DNA of 64,000 nt from an uncultured Pseudomonas sp. GTDB lineage: Bacteria > Pseudomonadota > Gammaproteobacteria > Pseudomonadales > Pseudomonadaceae. This document shows, piece by piece, positions 27,364-40,663 of this stretch (position 1 is the stretch's first letter; every line of letters starts with the position of its first letter). The notes beneath the pieces were generated by a model. It saw only the letters and a program-made list of their open reading frames with translations, searched no databases and had not been told where the DNA came from. The translations under genes were made by a program, and so were the position numbers. The DNA lies in contig NZ_CAJYVE010000008.1 of NCBI RefSeq assembly GCF_913777995.1, positions 1 to 64,000 of the forward strand. Reading direction: 5' to 3'.

Positions 27364-27714
27364 ATGACCGTCAAAAAAGTTACCCGACTGCGTCGCGCTC
27401 GCAAAGCACGCCTGAAAATGCACGAACTCGAAGTCGTTCGTCTCTGCGTGCACCGCTCTTCGCAGCACATCTACGCCCAGGTCATTTCGGCCGACGGCAG
27501 CAAGGTCCTGGCAAGCGCCTCGACTTTGGACAAAGAACTGCGTGATGGTGCCACCGGCAACATCGACGCTGCCACTAAGGTTGGCAAGCTGGTTGCCGAG
27601 CGCGCTAAAGCCGCTGGCGTATCGCAAGTCGCTTTCGACCGTTCTGGCTTCAAGTACCACGGCCGTGTCAAAGCGCTGGCTGATGCTGCTCGTGAAGGCG
27701 GGCTGGAGTTCTAA
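27364..27714 (+). CDS. rplR: 50S ribosomal protein L18
   Basis: 116 aa; 5S rRNA-binding ([17 protein letters not shown]-terminal [20 protein letters not shown]). Confidence 0.98.
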   Translation: MTVKKVTRLRRARKARLKMHELEVVRLCVHRSSQHIYAQVISADGSKVLASASTLDKELRDGATGNIDAATKVGKLVAERAKAAGVSQVAFDRSGFKYHGRVKALADAAREGGLEF

Positions 27715-27717
27715 GTT

Positions 27718-28218
27718 ATGGCAAACAACGAGCAAAAACGCGACGAAGGCTACATCGAGAAGCTGGTTCAGGTTAACCGCGTTGCCAAGACCGTAAAAGG
27801 TGGTCGTATCTTCACTTTCACCGCGCTGACCGTGGTAGGTGATGGTAAGGGCCGTGTCGGCTTCGGCCGTGGCAAATCCCGCGAAGTGCCTGCTGCCATC
27901 CAGAAAGCGATGGAAGCTGCTCGCCGCAACATGATCCAGGTCGATCTGGACGGCACCACCCTGCAGTACGCTACCAAGTCCGCTCACGGCGCTTCGAAGG
28001 TGTACATGCAGCCTGCTTCCGAAGGTACCGGCATCATCGCCGGCGGCGCAATGCGTGCCGTCCTGGAAGTCGCTGGTGTCCAGAACGTTCTGGCCAAGTG
28101 CTATGGCTCGACCAACCCGGTAAACGTGGTTCACGCCACTTTCAAGGGTCTGAAGGCCATGCAATCTCCTGAGTCCATCGCTGCCAAGCGTGGCAAGCGC
28201 GTTGAGGAGATCGTCTGA
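27718..28218 (+). CDS. rpsE: 30S ribosomal protein S5
   Basis: 166 aa; mRNA entry and fidelity protein. [20 protein letters not shown] and [14 protein letters not shown] are conserved; the spectinomycin-contact loop reads wild type. Followed 2 bases later by rpmD. Confidence 0.98.
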   Translation: MANNEQKRDEGYIEKLVQVNRVAKTVKGGRIFTFTALTVVGDGKGRVGFGRGKSREVPAAIQKAMEAARRNMIQVDLDGTTLQYATKSAHGASKVYMQPASEGTGIIAGGAMRAVLEVAGVQNVLAKCYGSTNPVNVVHATFKGLKAMQSPESIAAKRGKRVEEIV

Positions 28219-28220
28219 TC

Positions 28221-28397
28221 ATGGCTACCTTAAAAGTTACGCTGATCAAGAGCGTTGCCGGCCGTCTGCCTAACCACAAACTGTGCGTTAAGGGTCTGGG
28301 TCTGCGTCGCATCGGTCACACCGTAGAAGTCCAGGATACTCCCGAGAACCGCGGGATGATCAACAAGGCTTACTACCTGCTGCGCGTCGAGGGTTAA
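28221..28397 (+). CDS. rpmD: 50S ribosomal protein L30
   Basis: 58 aa reading frame starting [20 protein letters not shown] and ending YYLLRVEG, a complete L30. It sits 2 bases after rpsE and 3 bases before rplO. Confidence 0.97.
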   Translation: MATLKVTLIKSVAGRLPNHKLCVKGLGLRRIGHTVEVQDTPENRGMINKAYYLLRVEG

Positions 28398-28400
28398 TCG

Positions 28401-28835
28401 ATGAAACTCAATGATCTGAGTCCAGCTCCGGGTTCCCGTCCCGAGAAGCACCGTCCGGGCCGTGGTATCGGTAGCGGTCTGGGCAAGACCGGTGGCCGTG
28501 GTCACAAAGGTCAGACTTCCCGTTCCGGTGGCTCCATCGCCCCTGGTTTCGAGGGTGGTCAACAGCCTCTGCACCGTCGTCTGCCTAAGTTCGGTTTCGT
28601 ATCCCTGAAAGCCATGGACCGCGCCGAAGTGCGTCTGTCCGAGCTGGCCAAGGTGGAAGGCGACGTCGTAACCGTGCAGTCCCTGAAAGATGCCAACGTG
28701 ATCAACCAAAACGTTCAGCGTGTGAAAATCATGCTGTCCGGTGAAGTGGCTCGCGCTGTCACCATCAAGGGTATCGCCGCCACCAAGGGTGCGCGTGCGG
28801 CTATCGAAGCAGCTGGCGGCAAGTTCGAGGAATAA
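28401..28835 (+). CDS. rplO: 50S ribosomal protein L15
   Basis: 144 aa; [20 protein letters not shown] with the [19 protein letters not shown] rRNA-binding tail. The stop is directly followed by the secY ATG. Confidence 0.98.
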   Translation: MKLNDLSPAPGSRPEKHRPGRGIGSGLGKTGGRGHKGQTSRSGGSIAPGFEGGQQPLHRRLPKFGFVSLKAMDRAEVRLSELAKVEGDVVTVQSLKDANVINQNVQRVKIMLSGEVARAVTIKGIAATKGARAAIEAAGGKFEE

Positions 28836-30167
28836 ATGGCTAAGCAAGGTGCTCTCTCAGCGCTCAGCAAAGGCGGACTGTCCGAGCTCTGGGCTCGACT
28901 GCGTTTTCTGTTCCTGGCGATTATCGTCTATCGGATCGGTGCGCATATCCCAGTGCCTGGTATCAATCCAGACCGGCTGGCGGAACTGTTTCGACAGAAT
29001 GAGGGGACCATTCTTAGCTTGTTCAACATGTTCTCCGGTGGCGCACTGGAGCGGATGAGCATCTTTGCACTGGGGATCATGCCGTACATCTCGGCTTCGA
29101 TCATCATGCAGCTGATGACCGCCGTCAGTCCGCAACTGGAGCAGTTGAAGAAGGAAGGTGAGGCTGGTCGTCGCAAGATCAGCCAATACACCCGCTATGG
29201 CACCGTAGTCCTGGCCCTGGTTCAAGCTATCGGCATGTCCGTTGGCCTGGCCGGTCAGGGCGTCGCGTTTTCTGCAGACTTCGGCTTCTACTTCGTGGCC
29301 GTCACCACCTTCGTGGCGGGGGCGATGTTCATGATGTGGCTGGGTGAGCAGATCACCGAGCGCGGTGTCGGTAACGGTATCTCGATGTTGATCTTCGCAG
29401 GTATCGTTGCTGGTCTTCCGAGGGCTATCGGGCAGTCTTTCGAGTCTGCACGCCAAGGCGATATCAACATTTTCGCGTTGGTTGCCATCGGTTTGCTGGC
29501 GGTAGCGATCATCGGTTTCGTGGTGTTCATCGAGCGTGGCCAGCGTCGTATCGCTGTGCATTACGCCAAGCGTCAGCAGGGCCGCAAGGTCTTCGCTGCG
29601 CAGACCAGCCACCTGCCGCTGAAAGTGAACATGGCTGGCGTCATTCCAGCCATTTTTGCGAGCAGCATTCTGCTGTTTCCGGCTTCGTTGGGTTCCTGGT
29701 TCGGTCAGTCCGAAGGTTTGGGCTGGTTGCAGGACATCTCGCAGTCGATCGCTCCTGGTCAGCCGTTGAACATTCTGCTGTTTAGTGCAGGGATCGTTTT
29801 CTTCTGCTTCTTCTACACGGCGTTGATGTTCAATCCGAAAGACGTAGCGGAAAACCTGAAGAAGTCCGGTGCCTTTATTCCGGGTATCCGTCCGGGCGAG
29901 CAGTCGGCACGCTACATTGATGGCGTTCTGACCCGTTTGACCATGTTCGGTGCTCTTTATATGACGGCCGTGTGCCTGCTTCCCCAGTTCCTGGTGGTGG
30001 CGGCCAACGTTCCGTTCTACCTTGGCGGGACCTCGTTGCTGATCGTGGTCGTGGTTGTGATGGACTTCATGTCGCAAGTACAATCGCACCTCGTTTCGCA
30101 CCAGTATGAATCCCTGATGAAGAAAGCCAACCTGAAGGGCTACGGCGGCAGCGGCATGCTGCGCTGA
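28836..30167 (+). CDS. secY: Preprotein translocase subunit SecY
   Basis: 443 aa with ten predicted membrane spans; forms the protein-conducting channel with SecE and Sec[13 protein letters not shown] in TM1, the [12 protein letters not shown] plug region and the C-terminal cytosolic tail ([13 protein letters not shown]) are typical. Immediately abuts rplO. Confidence 0.98.
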
Positions 30168-30195
30168 GAGACCCATAAGGTTCGAGGAGTTGGTG

Positions 30196-30312
30196 ATGAA
30201 AGTTCGTGCATCGGTGAAAAAGCTGTGCCGTAACTGCAAGATTATTCGCCGCGAAGGTGTGGTTCGAGTAATTTGCAGCGCGGAACCACGTCATAAGCAG
30301 CGCCAAGGCTGA
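30196..30312 (+). CDS. rpmJ: 50S ribosomal protein L36, zinc-binding form
   Basis: 38 aa ([20 protein letters not shown]...). Cys11, Cys14, Cys27 and a following His make the complete zinc ribbon (C-plus form). Many pseudomonads keep a zinc-free L36 paralogue elsewhere for zinc starvation; none is in this window. Confidence 0.97.
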
Positions 30313-30328
30313 TTGTGAGCTGTGCTTA

Positions 30329-30356
30329 AGCCCAGCAGCTAGTGTGCTGCTGGGTT
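30329..30356 (+). terminator. Terminator of the spc operon
   Basis: GCCCAGCAGC/GCTGCTGGGT stem with a six-base loop, then TGATTATTTGTT. Its 3' side overlaps the -35 of the alpha-operon promoter. Confidence 0.7.
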
Positions 30357-30383
30357 GATTATTTGTTACTACAGCGATATTAT
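30355..30383 (+). promoter_or_regulatory. Promoter of the alpha operon
   Basis: TTGATT, 17-base spacer, TATTAT, 60 bases before rpsM. Confidence 0.7.
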
Positions 30384-30442
30384 CTCGCGCCCTATTTCTT
30401 GGCTTCCGGGGCGTAGGTAGCTGTCAATTGGAGTCCCACTGA

Positions 30443-30799
30443 ATGGCCCGTATTGCAGGCGTTAACATTCCAGATAACAAGCATACTGTTATCTCGCTGA
30501 CCTACATCTACGGTGTTGGTCGCACCACTGCACAGAAAATCTGTGCGGATGCCGGTGTAAACCCGGCCGCGAAGATCAAGGATCTGAGCGACGAGCAGAT
30601 CGAACAGCTGCGTGGCGAAGTCGCGAAGCTCACCACTGAAGGTGACCTGCGTCGCGAAATCAACATGAAAATCAAGCGCTTGATGGACCTGGGCTGCTAC
30701 CGCGGTCTGCGTCATCGTCGTGGTCTGCCAGTACGCGGTCAGCGTACCAAGACCAACGCGCGTACTCGCAAAGGTCCGCGTAAGCCGATCCGCAAGTAA
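30443..30799 (+). CDS. rpsM: 30S ribosomal protein S13
   Basis: 118 aa; head protein contacting P-site tRNA and L5. [20 protein letters not shown] start; C-terminal basic tail [17 protein letters not shown]. Confidence 0.98.
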   Translation: MARIAGVNIPDNKHTVISLTYIYGVGRTTAQKICADAGVNPAAKIKDLSDEQIEQLRGEVAKLTTEGDLRREINMKIKRLMDLGCYRGLRHRRGLPVRGQRTKTNARTRKGPRKPIRK

Positions 30800-30829
30800 T
30801 CGCTCCAGCGTTTCGACAGGAATTTAGTC

Positions 30830-31219
30830 ATGGCAAAACCTGCTGCTCGTCCTCGTAAAAAAGTTAAAAAGACAGTGGTTGATGGCATCGCCCACATCCA
30901 TGCGTCTTTTAACAACACCATCGTCACCATTACCGATCGTCAAGGTAACGCTCTGTCCTGGGCTACCTCCGGCGGTTCGGGTTTCCGTGGTTCCCGCAAG
31001 TCCACCCCGTTCGCTGCTCAGGTAGCTGCAGAGCGTGCTGGTCAGGCCGCGCTGGAATACGGTCTGAAGAACCTCGACGTGAACGTCAAGGGTCCAGGCC
31101 CAGGTCGTGAGTCCGCTGTTCGTGCTCTGAACAGCTGTGGCTATAAGATCGCCAGCATCACCGACGTGACGCCAATCCCGCACAACGGGTGCCGTCCGCC
31201 GAAGAAGCGCCGCGTGTAA
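30830..31219 (+). CDS. rpsK: 30S ribosomal protein S11
   Basis: 129 aa platform protein. [20 protein letters not shown] and C-terminal [15 protein letters not shown]. Confidence 0.98.
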   Translation: MAKPAARPRKKVKKTVVDGIAHIHASFNNTIVTITDRQGNALSWATSGGSGFRGSRKSTPFAAQVAAERAGQAALEYGLKNLDVNVKGPGPGRESAVRALNSCGYKIASITDVTPIPHNGCRPPKKRRV

Positions 31220-31237
31220 TCCAGGAGACTGTAAGAA

Positions 31238-31858
31238 ATGGCTCGTTACATTGGTCCAAAATGCAAACTGGCTCGTCGTGAAGGTACTGACCTTTTCCTG
31301 AAGAGCGGTGTGCGCGCACTCGAATCCAAGTGCAACATCGAAGCAGCTCCAGGCATCCACGGCCAGCGCCGTGGCCGTCAGTCCGACTACGGCACCCAGC
31401 TGCGTGAAAAGCAAAAAGTACGTCGTATCTACGGTGTTCTCGAGCGTCAGTTCAGCGGCTACTACAAGCAAGCCGCGAGCAAGAAAGGTGCAACCGGTGA
31501 GAACCTGCTGCAACTGCTCGAATGCCGTCTGGACAACGTCGTATACCGCATGGGCTTTGGCTCGACTCGTGCCGAATCCCGTCAGCTGGTTTCGCACAAG
31601 TCGATCAGCGTCAATGGCAAGACTGTAAACATTCCTTCGTACCAGGTTCGTGCCGGCGATGTCGTCGCTGTTCGTGAAAAGGCGAAGAACCAGCTGCGTA
31701 TCGTCCAGGCTCTGGAACTGTGTGCTCAACGTGGCCGCGTAGAATGGGTAGACGTAGACACTGAGAAGAAATCGGGCGTTTTCAAGAGCGTTCCGGCTCG
31801 CAGTGATCTATCCGCCGACATCAACGAAAGCCTGATTGTCGAGCTCTACTCCAAGTAA
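31238..31858 (+). CDS. rpsD: 30S ribosomal protein S4
   Basis: 206 aa; 5'-domain assembly initiator and alpha-operon repressor in E. coli. The N-terminal region has Cys9 and one more Cys near residue 32 but not the full zinc quartet. The S4 RNA-binding domain is at about 95-160 ([20 protein letters not shown]). Confidence 0.98.
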   Translation: MARYIGPKCKLARREGTDLFLKSGVRALESKCNIEAAPGIHGQRRGRQSDYGTQLREKQKVRRIYGVLERQFSGYYKQAASKKGATGENLLQLLECRLDNVVYRMGFGSTRAESRQLVSHKSISVNGKTVNIPSYQVRAGDVVAVREKAKNQLRIVQALELCAQRGRVEWVDVDTEKKSGVFKSVPARSDLSADINESLIVELYSK

Positions 31859-31880
31859 GGGCTAGAAAATAGGTGCATCC

Positions 31881-32882
31881 ATGCAGATTTCGGTAAATGA
31901 GTTTCTGACACCCCGTCACATCGACGTTCAGGTTGTCAGTCCAACCCGCGCCAAGATCACGCTCGAGCCTCTCGAGCGTGGCTTTGGCCACACCCTGGGC
32001 AACGCGTTGCGCCGCATCCTGTTGTCCTCCATGCCCGGCTGTGCAGTAGTCGAGGCCGAGATCGACGGTGTACTCCACGAGTACAGCGCGATCGAAGGTG
32101 TACAGGAAGACGTGATCGAAATCCTGTTGAACCTCAAGGGCCTGGCTATCAAGCTGCACGGTCGAGACGAAGTTACGCTGACCTTGTCGAAAAAGGGTTC
32201 GGGGGTGGTTACCGCTGCCGATATTCAGCTGGATCATGATGTCGAGATCGTCAATCCCGATCACGTAATCGCTAACCTGGCGTCCAACGGCGTCCTGAAC
32301 ATGAAGCTCACCGTAGCTCGTGGTCGTGGTTATGAGCCGGCCGACTCGCGTCAAAGCGATGAAGACGAAAGCCGTAGCATCGGTCGTCTTCAGCTGGACG
32401 CTTCGTTCAGCCCGGTACGTCGCATCGCCTACGTGGTGGAAAACGCCCGTGTCGAGCAGCGTACCAACCTGGACAAGCTGGTTATTGATCTGGAAACCAA
32501 CGGTACCCTGGATCCTGAAGAGGCTATCCGTCGTGCTGCAACCATCCTGCAACAGCAGCTGGCTGCATTCGTCGACCTCAAAGGTGACAGCGAGCCCGTT
32601 GTAGTCGAACAGGAAGACGAGATCGATCCGATCCTGCTCCGTCCGGTTGACGATTTGGAACTGACTGTACGTTCGGCCAACTGCCTGAAGGCGGAGAACA
32701 TCTACTACATCGGCGACCTGATTCAGCGCACCGAAGTAGAGCTGTTGAAAACTCCGAACCTGGGCAAGAAGTCCCTGACCGAAATCAAGGACGTATTGGC
32801 CTCCCGTGGTCTGTCACTCGGCATGCGCCTCGACAACTGGCCGCCGGCAAGTCTTAAGAAAGACGACAAGGCCACGGCCTGA
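31881..32882 (+). CDS. rpoA: DNA-directed RNA polymerase subunit alpha
   Basis: 333 aa. The N-terminal domain ([21 protein letters not shown]) dimerises and nucleates the core enzyme. The flexible linker precedes the C-terminal domain (from about residue 250) with the UP-element and activator-contact surface ([21 protein letters not shown]). Confidence 0.99.
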   Translation: MQISVNEFLTPRHIDVQVVSPTRAKITLEPLERGFGHTLGNALRRILLSSMPGCAVVEAEIDGVLHEYSAIEGVQEDVIEILLNLKGLAIKLHGRDEVTLTLSKKGSGVVTAADIQLDHDVEIVNPDHVIANLASNGVLNMKLTVARGRGYEPADSRQSDEDESRSIGRLQLDASFSPVRRIAYVVENARVEQRTNLDKLVIDLETNGTLDPEEAIRRAATILQQQLAAFVDLKGDSEPVVVEQEDEIDPILLRPVDDLELTVRSANCLKAENIYYIGDLIQRTEVELLKTPNLGKKSLTEIKDVLASRGLSLGMRLDNWPPASLKKDDKATA

Positions 32883-32923
32883 TCGTCGTAATCACCGAAC
32901 GCGAGTTTGGTAAGGAATGAACC

Positions 32924-33310
32924 ATGCGTCATCGTAAAAGTGGTCGTCACCTGAGCCGCACCAGCGCGCACCGCAAGGCCATGTTTCAAAACATGGCTGT
33001 GTCGCTGTTCGAGCACGAGCTGATCAAAACTACCCTGCCTAAAGCCAAGGAACTGCGCCGCGTTGCCGAGCCGCTGATCACCCTGGCCAAGGAAGACAGC
33101 GTCGCCAACCGTCGTCTGGCTTTCGACCGTACTCGTTCGAAAGCTGCCGTAGGCAAGCTGTTCAACGATCTGGGCAAGCGCTATGCAACCCGTCAGGGCG
33201 GCTACCTGCGCATCCTGAAGTGCGGTTTCCGCGCTGGCGACAACGCCCCTATGGCGTACGTCGAGCTGGTTGATCGTCCAGTCGGTGGTGCTGTAGAAGC
33301 CGCTGAGTAA
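32924..33310 (+). CDS. rplQ: 50S ribosomal protein L17
   Basis: 128 aa; [20 protein letters not shown] start. Last gene of the alpha operon, followed by a strong terminator. Confidence 0.98.
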   Translation: MRHRKSGRHLSRTSAHRKAMFQNMAVSLFEHELIKTTLPKAKELRRVAEPLITLAKEDSVANRRLAFDRTRSKAAVGKLFNDLGKRYATRQGGYLRILKCGFRAGDNAPMAYVELVDRPVGGAVEAAE

Positions 33311-33330
33311 GACGTCAGTCTGATCACAAG

Positions 33331-33356
33331 AAACCGGGCCTAGTGCCCGGTTTTTT
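33331..33356 (+). terminator. Terminator of the alpha operon
   Basis: AAACCGGGC/GCCCGGTTTTTT stem-loop, 20 bases after rplQ. Confidence 0.92.
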
Positions 33357-33379
33357 GTTTTCCGCTTGTCTCGTTTGAA

Positions 33380-33420
33380 GATATCCATCGAGTTCGTCAT
33401 GGGCATTGACGATGCCTATC
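33380..33420 (+). promoter_or_regulatory. Paired GAT-N4-ATC motifs upstream of katA
   Basis: GATATCCATC (33380) and GATGCCTATC (33411) are two copies of GAT-N4-ATC 31 bases apart, about three helical turns, in the 164-base region upstream of katA. They resemble degenerate OxyR half-sites, but the match is weak; operator function is speculative. Confidence 0.25.
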
Positions 33421-33520
33421 AACGTTTAACACTCAATCAATTTACCCCTGTCACGAATATGGACAATACTCTTGCTCATGCCGGTTACCCGGACCTAAAA
33501 AAGCCTGAGGAAGATAACCC

Positions 33521-34969
33521 ATGAGCCAGAACAAAACGCTTACGACCGCCAGCGGTGCACCGGTTGCTGACAATCAGAACTCTCGCTCGGCAGGCCCTCG
33601 TGGACCCTTGTTGCTGGATGATTTCCACCTGGTCGAGAAGCTCGCCCACTTCAACCGCGAGAACATCCCTGAGCGTCGTGTGCATGCCAAGGGCTCGGGT
33701 GCTCACGGGACCTTCACCGTTACCCGCGACATCACCCAGTACACCAGCGCCAAGCTGTTCGAGTCGGTCGGCAAGCAGACGCCGATCTTCCTGCGTTTCT
33801 CCACTGTGGGTGGTGAGCGTGGTTCGGCAGATACCGAGCGCGATCCGCGTGGCTTCGCGGTGAAGTTCTACACCGAGGAAGGTAACTGGGACATCGTGGG
33901 CAACAACACGCCGGTCTTCTTCATTCGTGACCCGATGAAATTCCCCGATTTCATCCATACCCAGAAGCGTCTGCCGCAGAGCAACCTGAAAAGCCCGCAA
34001 ATGATGTGGGACTTCTGGTCGCATTCGCCCGAAGCGCTGCATCAGGTCACCATCCTGTTCTCCGACCGAGGCATTCCGGACGGCTACCGCCACATGCACG
34101 GCTTCGGTAGCCACACCTACAGCCTCATCAATGCCGCTGGTGAGCGCCATTGGGTGAAGTGGCACTACAAGACTCGCCAAGGCATCAAGAACCTGTCGCC
34201 GGCCGATGCCGCGCGTATCGCCGGTACTGATCCGGACTACGCCCAGCGCGACCTGTTCGACGCCATCGAGCGCGGTGATTACCCGAAATGGCAGGTGTGC
34301 ATCCAGATCATGACCGAGGCACAGGCCAACAGTCATTACGAGAACCCCTTCGACGTGACCAAGACCTGGTCGCAGAAGGAGTTCCCGCTGATCGAAGTGG
34401 GCGAGCTGGAACTCAACCGCAACCCGCTCAACTACTTCGCCGAAGTCGAGCAAGCCGCGTTCGGGCCGAGCAACATGGTGCCGGGTGTCGGTCTTTCGCC
34501 TGACCGCATGCTGCAGGGCCGCGTGTTCGCCTATGCCGATGCGCACCGCTACCGCGTAGGCACCAACCACCAGCATCTGCCGATCAACGCCGCCAAGAGT
34601 CCGGTGCATACCTACCAGCGTGACGGGGCCATGGCTTACGGTGACAACGGCGGCGCTGCGCCGAACTACGAGCCCAACAGCTACGCCGATGCGCCGAAAC
34701 AGGCGCCACGCTATGCCGAGCCGGCCCTGGCCCTGAGCGGTGCTGCGGATCGTCACGACCATCGTGAAGATACCGACTACTACAGCCATGCCGGCAAGCT
34801 GTTCAACCTGATGAACGACGAGCAGAAAGCCCTGCTGATCAGCAACATCGCCGGCGCCATGAGTGGCGTCAGCAATGACGTCGTACAGCGTCAGTTGCAG
34901 CATTTCTACAAGGCTGACCCTGCCTACGGCGAAGGTATCGCCAAGGCCCTGGGTGTAACCTTGAGCTAA
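33521..34969 (+). CDS. katA: Catalase KatA (clade 3 monofunctional haem catalase)
   Basis: 482 aa; breaks down hydrogen peroxide in the cytoplasm. The active-site His lies in the segment [17 protein letters not shown], the distal Asn in [15 protein letters not shown], and the proximal haem-ligand Tyr region is [14 protein letters not shown]. Length fits a small-subunit catalase of the P. aeruginosa KatA type. The neighbouring ferritin gene is the same as at the P. aeruginosa katA locus, where the ferritin supports catalase activity. Confidence 0.95.
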   Translation: MSQNKTLTTASGAPVADNQNSRSAGPRGPLLLDDFHLVEKLAHFNRENIPERRVHAKGSGAHGTFTVTRDITQYTSAKLFESVGKQTPIFLRFSTVGGERGSADTERDPRGFAVKFYTEEGNWDIVGNNTPVFFIRDPMKFPDFIHTQKRLPQSNLKSPQMMWDFWSHSPEALHQVTILFSDRGIPDGYRHMHGFGSHTYSLINAAGERHWVKWHYKTRQGIKNLSPADAARIAGTDPDYAQRDLFDAIERGDYPKWQVCIQIMTEAQANSHYENPFDVTKTWSQKEFPLIEVGELELNRNPLNYFAEVEQAAFGPSNMVPGVGLSPDRMLQGRVFAYADAHRYRVGTNHQHLPINAAKSPVHTYQRDGAMAYGDNGGAAPNYEPNSYADAPKQAPRYAEPALALSGAADRHDHREDTDYYSHAGKLFNLMNDEQKALLISNIAGAMSGVSNDVVQRQLQHFYKADPAYGEGIAKALGVTLS

Positions 34970-34986
34970 GTCGTAGTGAGAAACGA

Positions 34987-35010
34987 AACCGCCCTCATTT
35001 GGGCGGTTTT
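34987..35010 (+). terminator. Terminator of katA
   Basis: AACCGCCC/GGGCGGTTTT hairpin just after the katA stop. Confidence 0.88.
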
Positions 35011-35123
35011 CGCTTCTGGATAACCGATTTTCACTGCTTTTTAGTGAATTATTCTTCGGTTGTCCGTGACCTTCGGCGGGGCTTGGTTCAAAATACAGCC
35101 TTTCTGTAGGGAGTATTCTGGCG

Positions 35124-35588
35124 ATGCAAGGCCACCCGGACGTAATCGATTATCTCAACACATTGCTCACCGGCGAGTTGGCTGCCCGTGACCAGTACTT
35201 CATCCATTCGCGCATGTATGAGGACTGGGGGTTCACCAAGCTCTACGAGCGCATCAATCACGAGATGGAAGAAGAGGCGCAGCACGCCGATGCGCTGATG
35301 CGCCGTATCCTGATGCTCGAAGGCACCCCGCGCATGCGCCCTGACGACCTCGACGTCGGCACCACTGTGCCGGAGATGCTCGCCAGCGACCTGCGCCTGG
35401 AATACAAGGTGCGCGCCGCGCTGTGCAAAGGCATCGAGCTGTGCGAACAGCATGGCGACTACATCAGCCGTGACATCCTGCGCGCCCAGCTGGCCGACAC
35501 CGAGGAAGACCACACCTACTGGCTGGAAAAGCAGCAGGGTCTGATCAAGTCCATCGGGCTGCAGAATTACCTGCAATCGCAACTCTGA
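35124..35588 (+). CDS. Ferritin-like iron-storage protein of the bacterioferritin family (FtnA/BfrA type)
   Basis: 154 aa four-helix ferritin that oxidises and stores iron. The ferroxidase ligands Glu18, Glu51, His54, a Glu near 93, Glu127 and His130 can be read. The position of the haem-ligating Met52 of bacterioferritins is Ala (EEEAQHAD), so haem binding between subunits is doubtful. The P. aeruginosa homologue next to katA was likewise reclassified from BfrA to FtnA. Own gap after katA with a terminator in between, so separately transcribed. Confidence 0.9.
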   Translation: MQGHPDVIDYLNTLLTGELAARDQYFIHSRMYEDWGFTKLYERINHEMEEEAQHADALMRRILMLEGTPRMRPDDLDVGTTVPEMLASDLRLEYKVRAALCKGIELCEQHGDYISRDILRAQLADTEEDHTYWLEKQQGLIKSIGLQNYLQSQL

Positions 35589-35608
35589 TTCACCGCCGGT
35601 GGGCTTGC

Positions 35609-35652
35609 AAAAAGGCCGGGCCAGACGAAGTGTCTGGCCCGGCCTTTTTTTC
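35609..35652. terminator. Bidirectional terminator between the ferritin gene and uvrA
   Basis: Long near-perfect palindrome: AAAAAGGCCGGGCCAGAC and GTCTGGCCCGGCCTTTTT around a five-base loop, with A-tract and T-tract on the two sides. It serves both converging genes. Confidence 0.93.
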
Positions 35653-35672
35653 GCCTGATGCCCGCTTGGCGG

Positions 35673-38507
<2,835 letters not shown>

Positions 38508-38635
38508 TGCGGCCTCGCTGGCGGGCATAAACGACGAAGTATACGGCTCCACGCCATTACGCGGCAAAGCGCCGCGTATGTGCCGTACCTCGTTGGGACT
38601 GGTAGAATCGCCGCCGGTTCATACGAGGTTTTTCC

Positions 38636-40033
38636 ATGCACGATCCCCATAGCGAACGCATGAGTGGTGTCGAGACCCGCGCGGCGGGAGGCCTGGCGCT
38701 GGTGTTCGCCTTCCGCATGCTTGGCATGTTCATGGTCCTGCCGGTGTTGTCCACCTACGGCATGGACCTCGCCGGTGCCACGCCAGCGCTGATCGGCCTG
38801 GCCATCGGTGCCTACGGCCTGACCCAGGCGATCCTGCAGATTCCATTAGGCTTCATTTCCGACCGCATAGGCCGACGCCCGGTGATCTACCTCGGCTTGC
38901 TGATATTTGCCGTGGGCAGTGTGGTGGCGGCGGGGGCGCACTCCATCGAGGGCGTCATCGTTGGTCGGGTTCTGCAGGGCGCCGGGGCCATTTCCGCAGC
39001 GGTCATGGCGTTGCTGTCCGACCTCACCCGCGAGCAGCACCGTACCAAGGCCATGGCCATGATCGGCATGACCATCGGCCTGTCCTTCGCCATCGCCATG
39101 GTCATCGGCCCGGTACTGACCAGTGCCTTCGGTCTCTCCGGGCTGTTTCTGGCGACCGGCATCATGGCCCTGCTGGGCATCCTGATCGTCGCCTTCATCG
39201 TGCCCAAGGCCGCTGGACCCTTGATGCACCGCGAGTCGGGTGTCGACAAGGCCGCCCTGGGCTCGATTCTGCGCAACCCCGATCTGCTGCGCCTGGACCT
39301 GGGTATCTTCGTGCTGCATGCCATGCTCATGTCCAGCTTCGTGGCCTTGCCGCTGGCGCTGGTAGACAAGGCCGGGCTGCCCAAGGAGCAACACTGGTGG
39401 GTGTACCTCACCGCGCTGCTGATTTCCTTCTTCGCCATGGTGCCGTTCATCATCTACGGCGAGAAGAAACGACGCATGAAGCGCGTCCTGACAGGCGCTG
39501 TTACCGTGCTGATGCTCTCTGAAATATTCTTCTGGGCATTCGGCGACACGCTGCGGGCCCTGGTGACCGGCACCGTGGTATTCTTCACCGCGTTCAACCT
39601 GCTGGAGGCGTCGTTGCCGTCGCTGATCAGCAAGGTTTCGCCGGCAGGCGGCAAGGGCACGGCTATGGGGGTTTACTCCACCAGCCAGTTCCTGGGCTCG
39701 GCCACCGGCGGCATATTGGGCGGTTGGCTGTTCCAGCACGGAGGCCTGGACCTGGTATTCCTGGGCGGTGCCATGATGGCGGCCCTCTGGCTGGTCTTCG
39801 CGGTAACCATGCGCGAACCGCCCTACGTGACCAGCCTGCGCATGCCGCTGTCGCCCGAGGCGCAACGCGAAGCAGGGCTGGCTCAACGCCTGATGTCCGT
39901 ACCAGGCGTGACGGACGCTGTGGTGGTTGCCGAGGAGGCAGCCATCTATATCAAACTCGATACAAAACTATTGGATCGCGCGTCGCTCGAAAGGCTGGTC
40001 AATCATCCAGCCAACCAAACGTGCGAAGCCTAG
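38636..40033 (+). CDS. YajR-like MFS transporter with C-terminal ferredoxin-like domain
   Basis: 465 aa. Twelve predicted membrane spans with the MFS motif A (GFISDRIGRRPVIYLG) and the family stretch VMALLSDLTREQHRTKAMA, which closely follows E. coli YajR. After the last span there is a soluble tail of about 70 residues (SVPGVTDAVVVAEEAAIYIKLDT), the YAM/ferredoxin-like domain of YajR. It is a proton-driven drug/H+ antiporter-class protein with unknown substrate. Divergent from uvrA and upstream of ssb, the usual Pseudomonas order. Confidence 0.87.
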   Translation: MHDPHSERMSGVETRAAGGLALVFAFRMLGMFMVLPVLSTYGMDLAGATPALIGLAIGAYGLTQAILQIPLGFISDRIGRRPVIYLGLLIFAVGSVVAAGAHSIEGVIVGRVLQGAGAISAAVMALLSDLTREQHRTKAMAMIGMTIGLSFAIAMVIGPVLTSAFGLSGLFLATGIMALLGILIVAFIVPKAAGPLMHRESGVDKAALGSILRNPDLLRLDLGIFVLHAMLMSSFVALPLALVDKAGLPKEQHWWVYLTALLISFFAMVPFIIYGEKKRRMKRVLTGAVTVLMLSEIFFWAFGDTLRALVTGTVVFFTAFNLLEASLPSLISKVSPAGGKGTAMGVYSTSQFLGSATGGILGGWLFQHGGLDLVFLGGAMMAALWLVFAVTMREPPYVTSLRMPLSPEAQREAGLAQRLMSVPGVTDAVVVAEEAAIYIKLDTKLLDRASLERLVNHPANQTCEA

Positions 40034-40042
40034 GAGAACGTT

Positions 40043-40579
40043 ATGGCCCGTGGGGTTAACAAAGTCATATTGGTCGGTACATGCGGCCAGGATCCCGAAG
40101 TCCGTTACCTGCCTAACGGCAACGCCGTGACCAACCTGAGTCTGGCCACCAGCGAACAGTGGACCGACAAGCAGAGCGGCCAGCGTGTCGAGCGCACCGA
40201 ATGGCACCGTGTCTCGCTGTTCGGCAAGGTCGCGGAAATCGCCGGCGAATACCTGCGCAAGGGTTCGCAGGTGTATATCGAAGGCAAGCTGCAGACCCGC
40301 GAATGGGAAAAGGACGGTATCAAGCGCTACACCACCGAGATCATCGTCGACATGCAAGGCACCATGCAGCTGCTCGGCGGCCGTCCGCAGCAGGGCGACA
40401 ACCAGGGCGGCGGCAACTATGCCCAGTCCGCGCCACGCCCACAGCAGTCGCGCCCGGCACCCGCCCCGCAACAGCAGTCCTATGGCCAGCAGCCACAGCG
40501 CGAATCGCGCCCGGCACCACAGCAGGCTCCACAGCCAGCCGCTGACTTCGACAGCTTCGACGACGATATTCCGTTCTAG
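40043..40579 (+). CDS. ssb: Single-stranded DNA-binding protein SSB
   Basis: 178 aa. N-terminal OB fold (about 1-110, starting [20 protein letters not shown]), a Gln/Pro/Ala-rich linker (about 120-165) and the acidic partner-binding tip DDDIPF. Ten bases after the MFS gene, so possibly co-transcribed. Confidence 0.97.
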   Translation: MARGVNKVILVGTCGQDPEVRYLPNGNAVTNLSLATSEQWTDKQSGQRVERTEWHRVSLFGKVAEIAGEYLRKGSQVYIEGKLQTREWEKDGIKRYTTEIIVDMQGTMQLLGGRPQQGDNQGGGNYAQSAPRPQQSRPAPAPQQQSYGQQPQRESRPAPQQAPQPAADFDSFDDDIPF

Positions 40580-40619
40580 AGAGCACCTTAGCGAAAACGG
40601 TGAAACTTTTCTTGGAGAG

Positions 40620-40643
40620 CCCCGCACTTGCGGGGTTTTCTTC
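40620..40643 (+). terminator. Terminator of ssb
   Basis: CCCCGCA/TGCGGGG stem followed by TTTTCTTC. Confidence 0.85.
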
Positions 40644-40663
40644 GTTTTGGGTATGTAAAAAAA

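Noticed and set aside
38508..38635. LexA/SOS box upstream of uvrA
   Set aside because: No CTG-N10-CAG pattern found in the gap.
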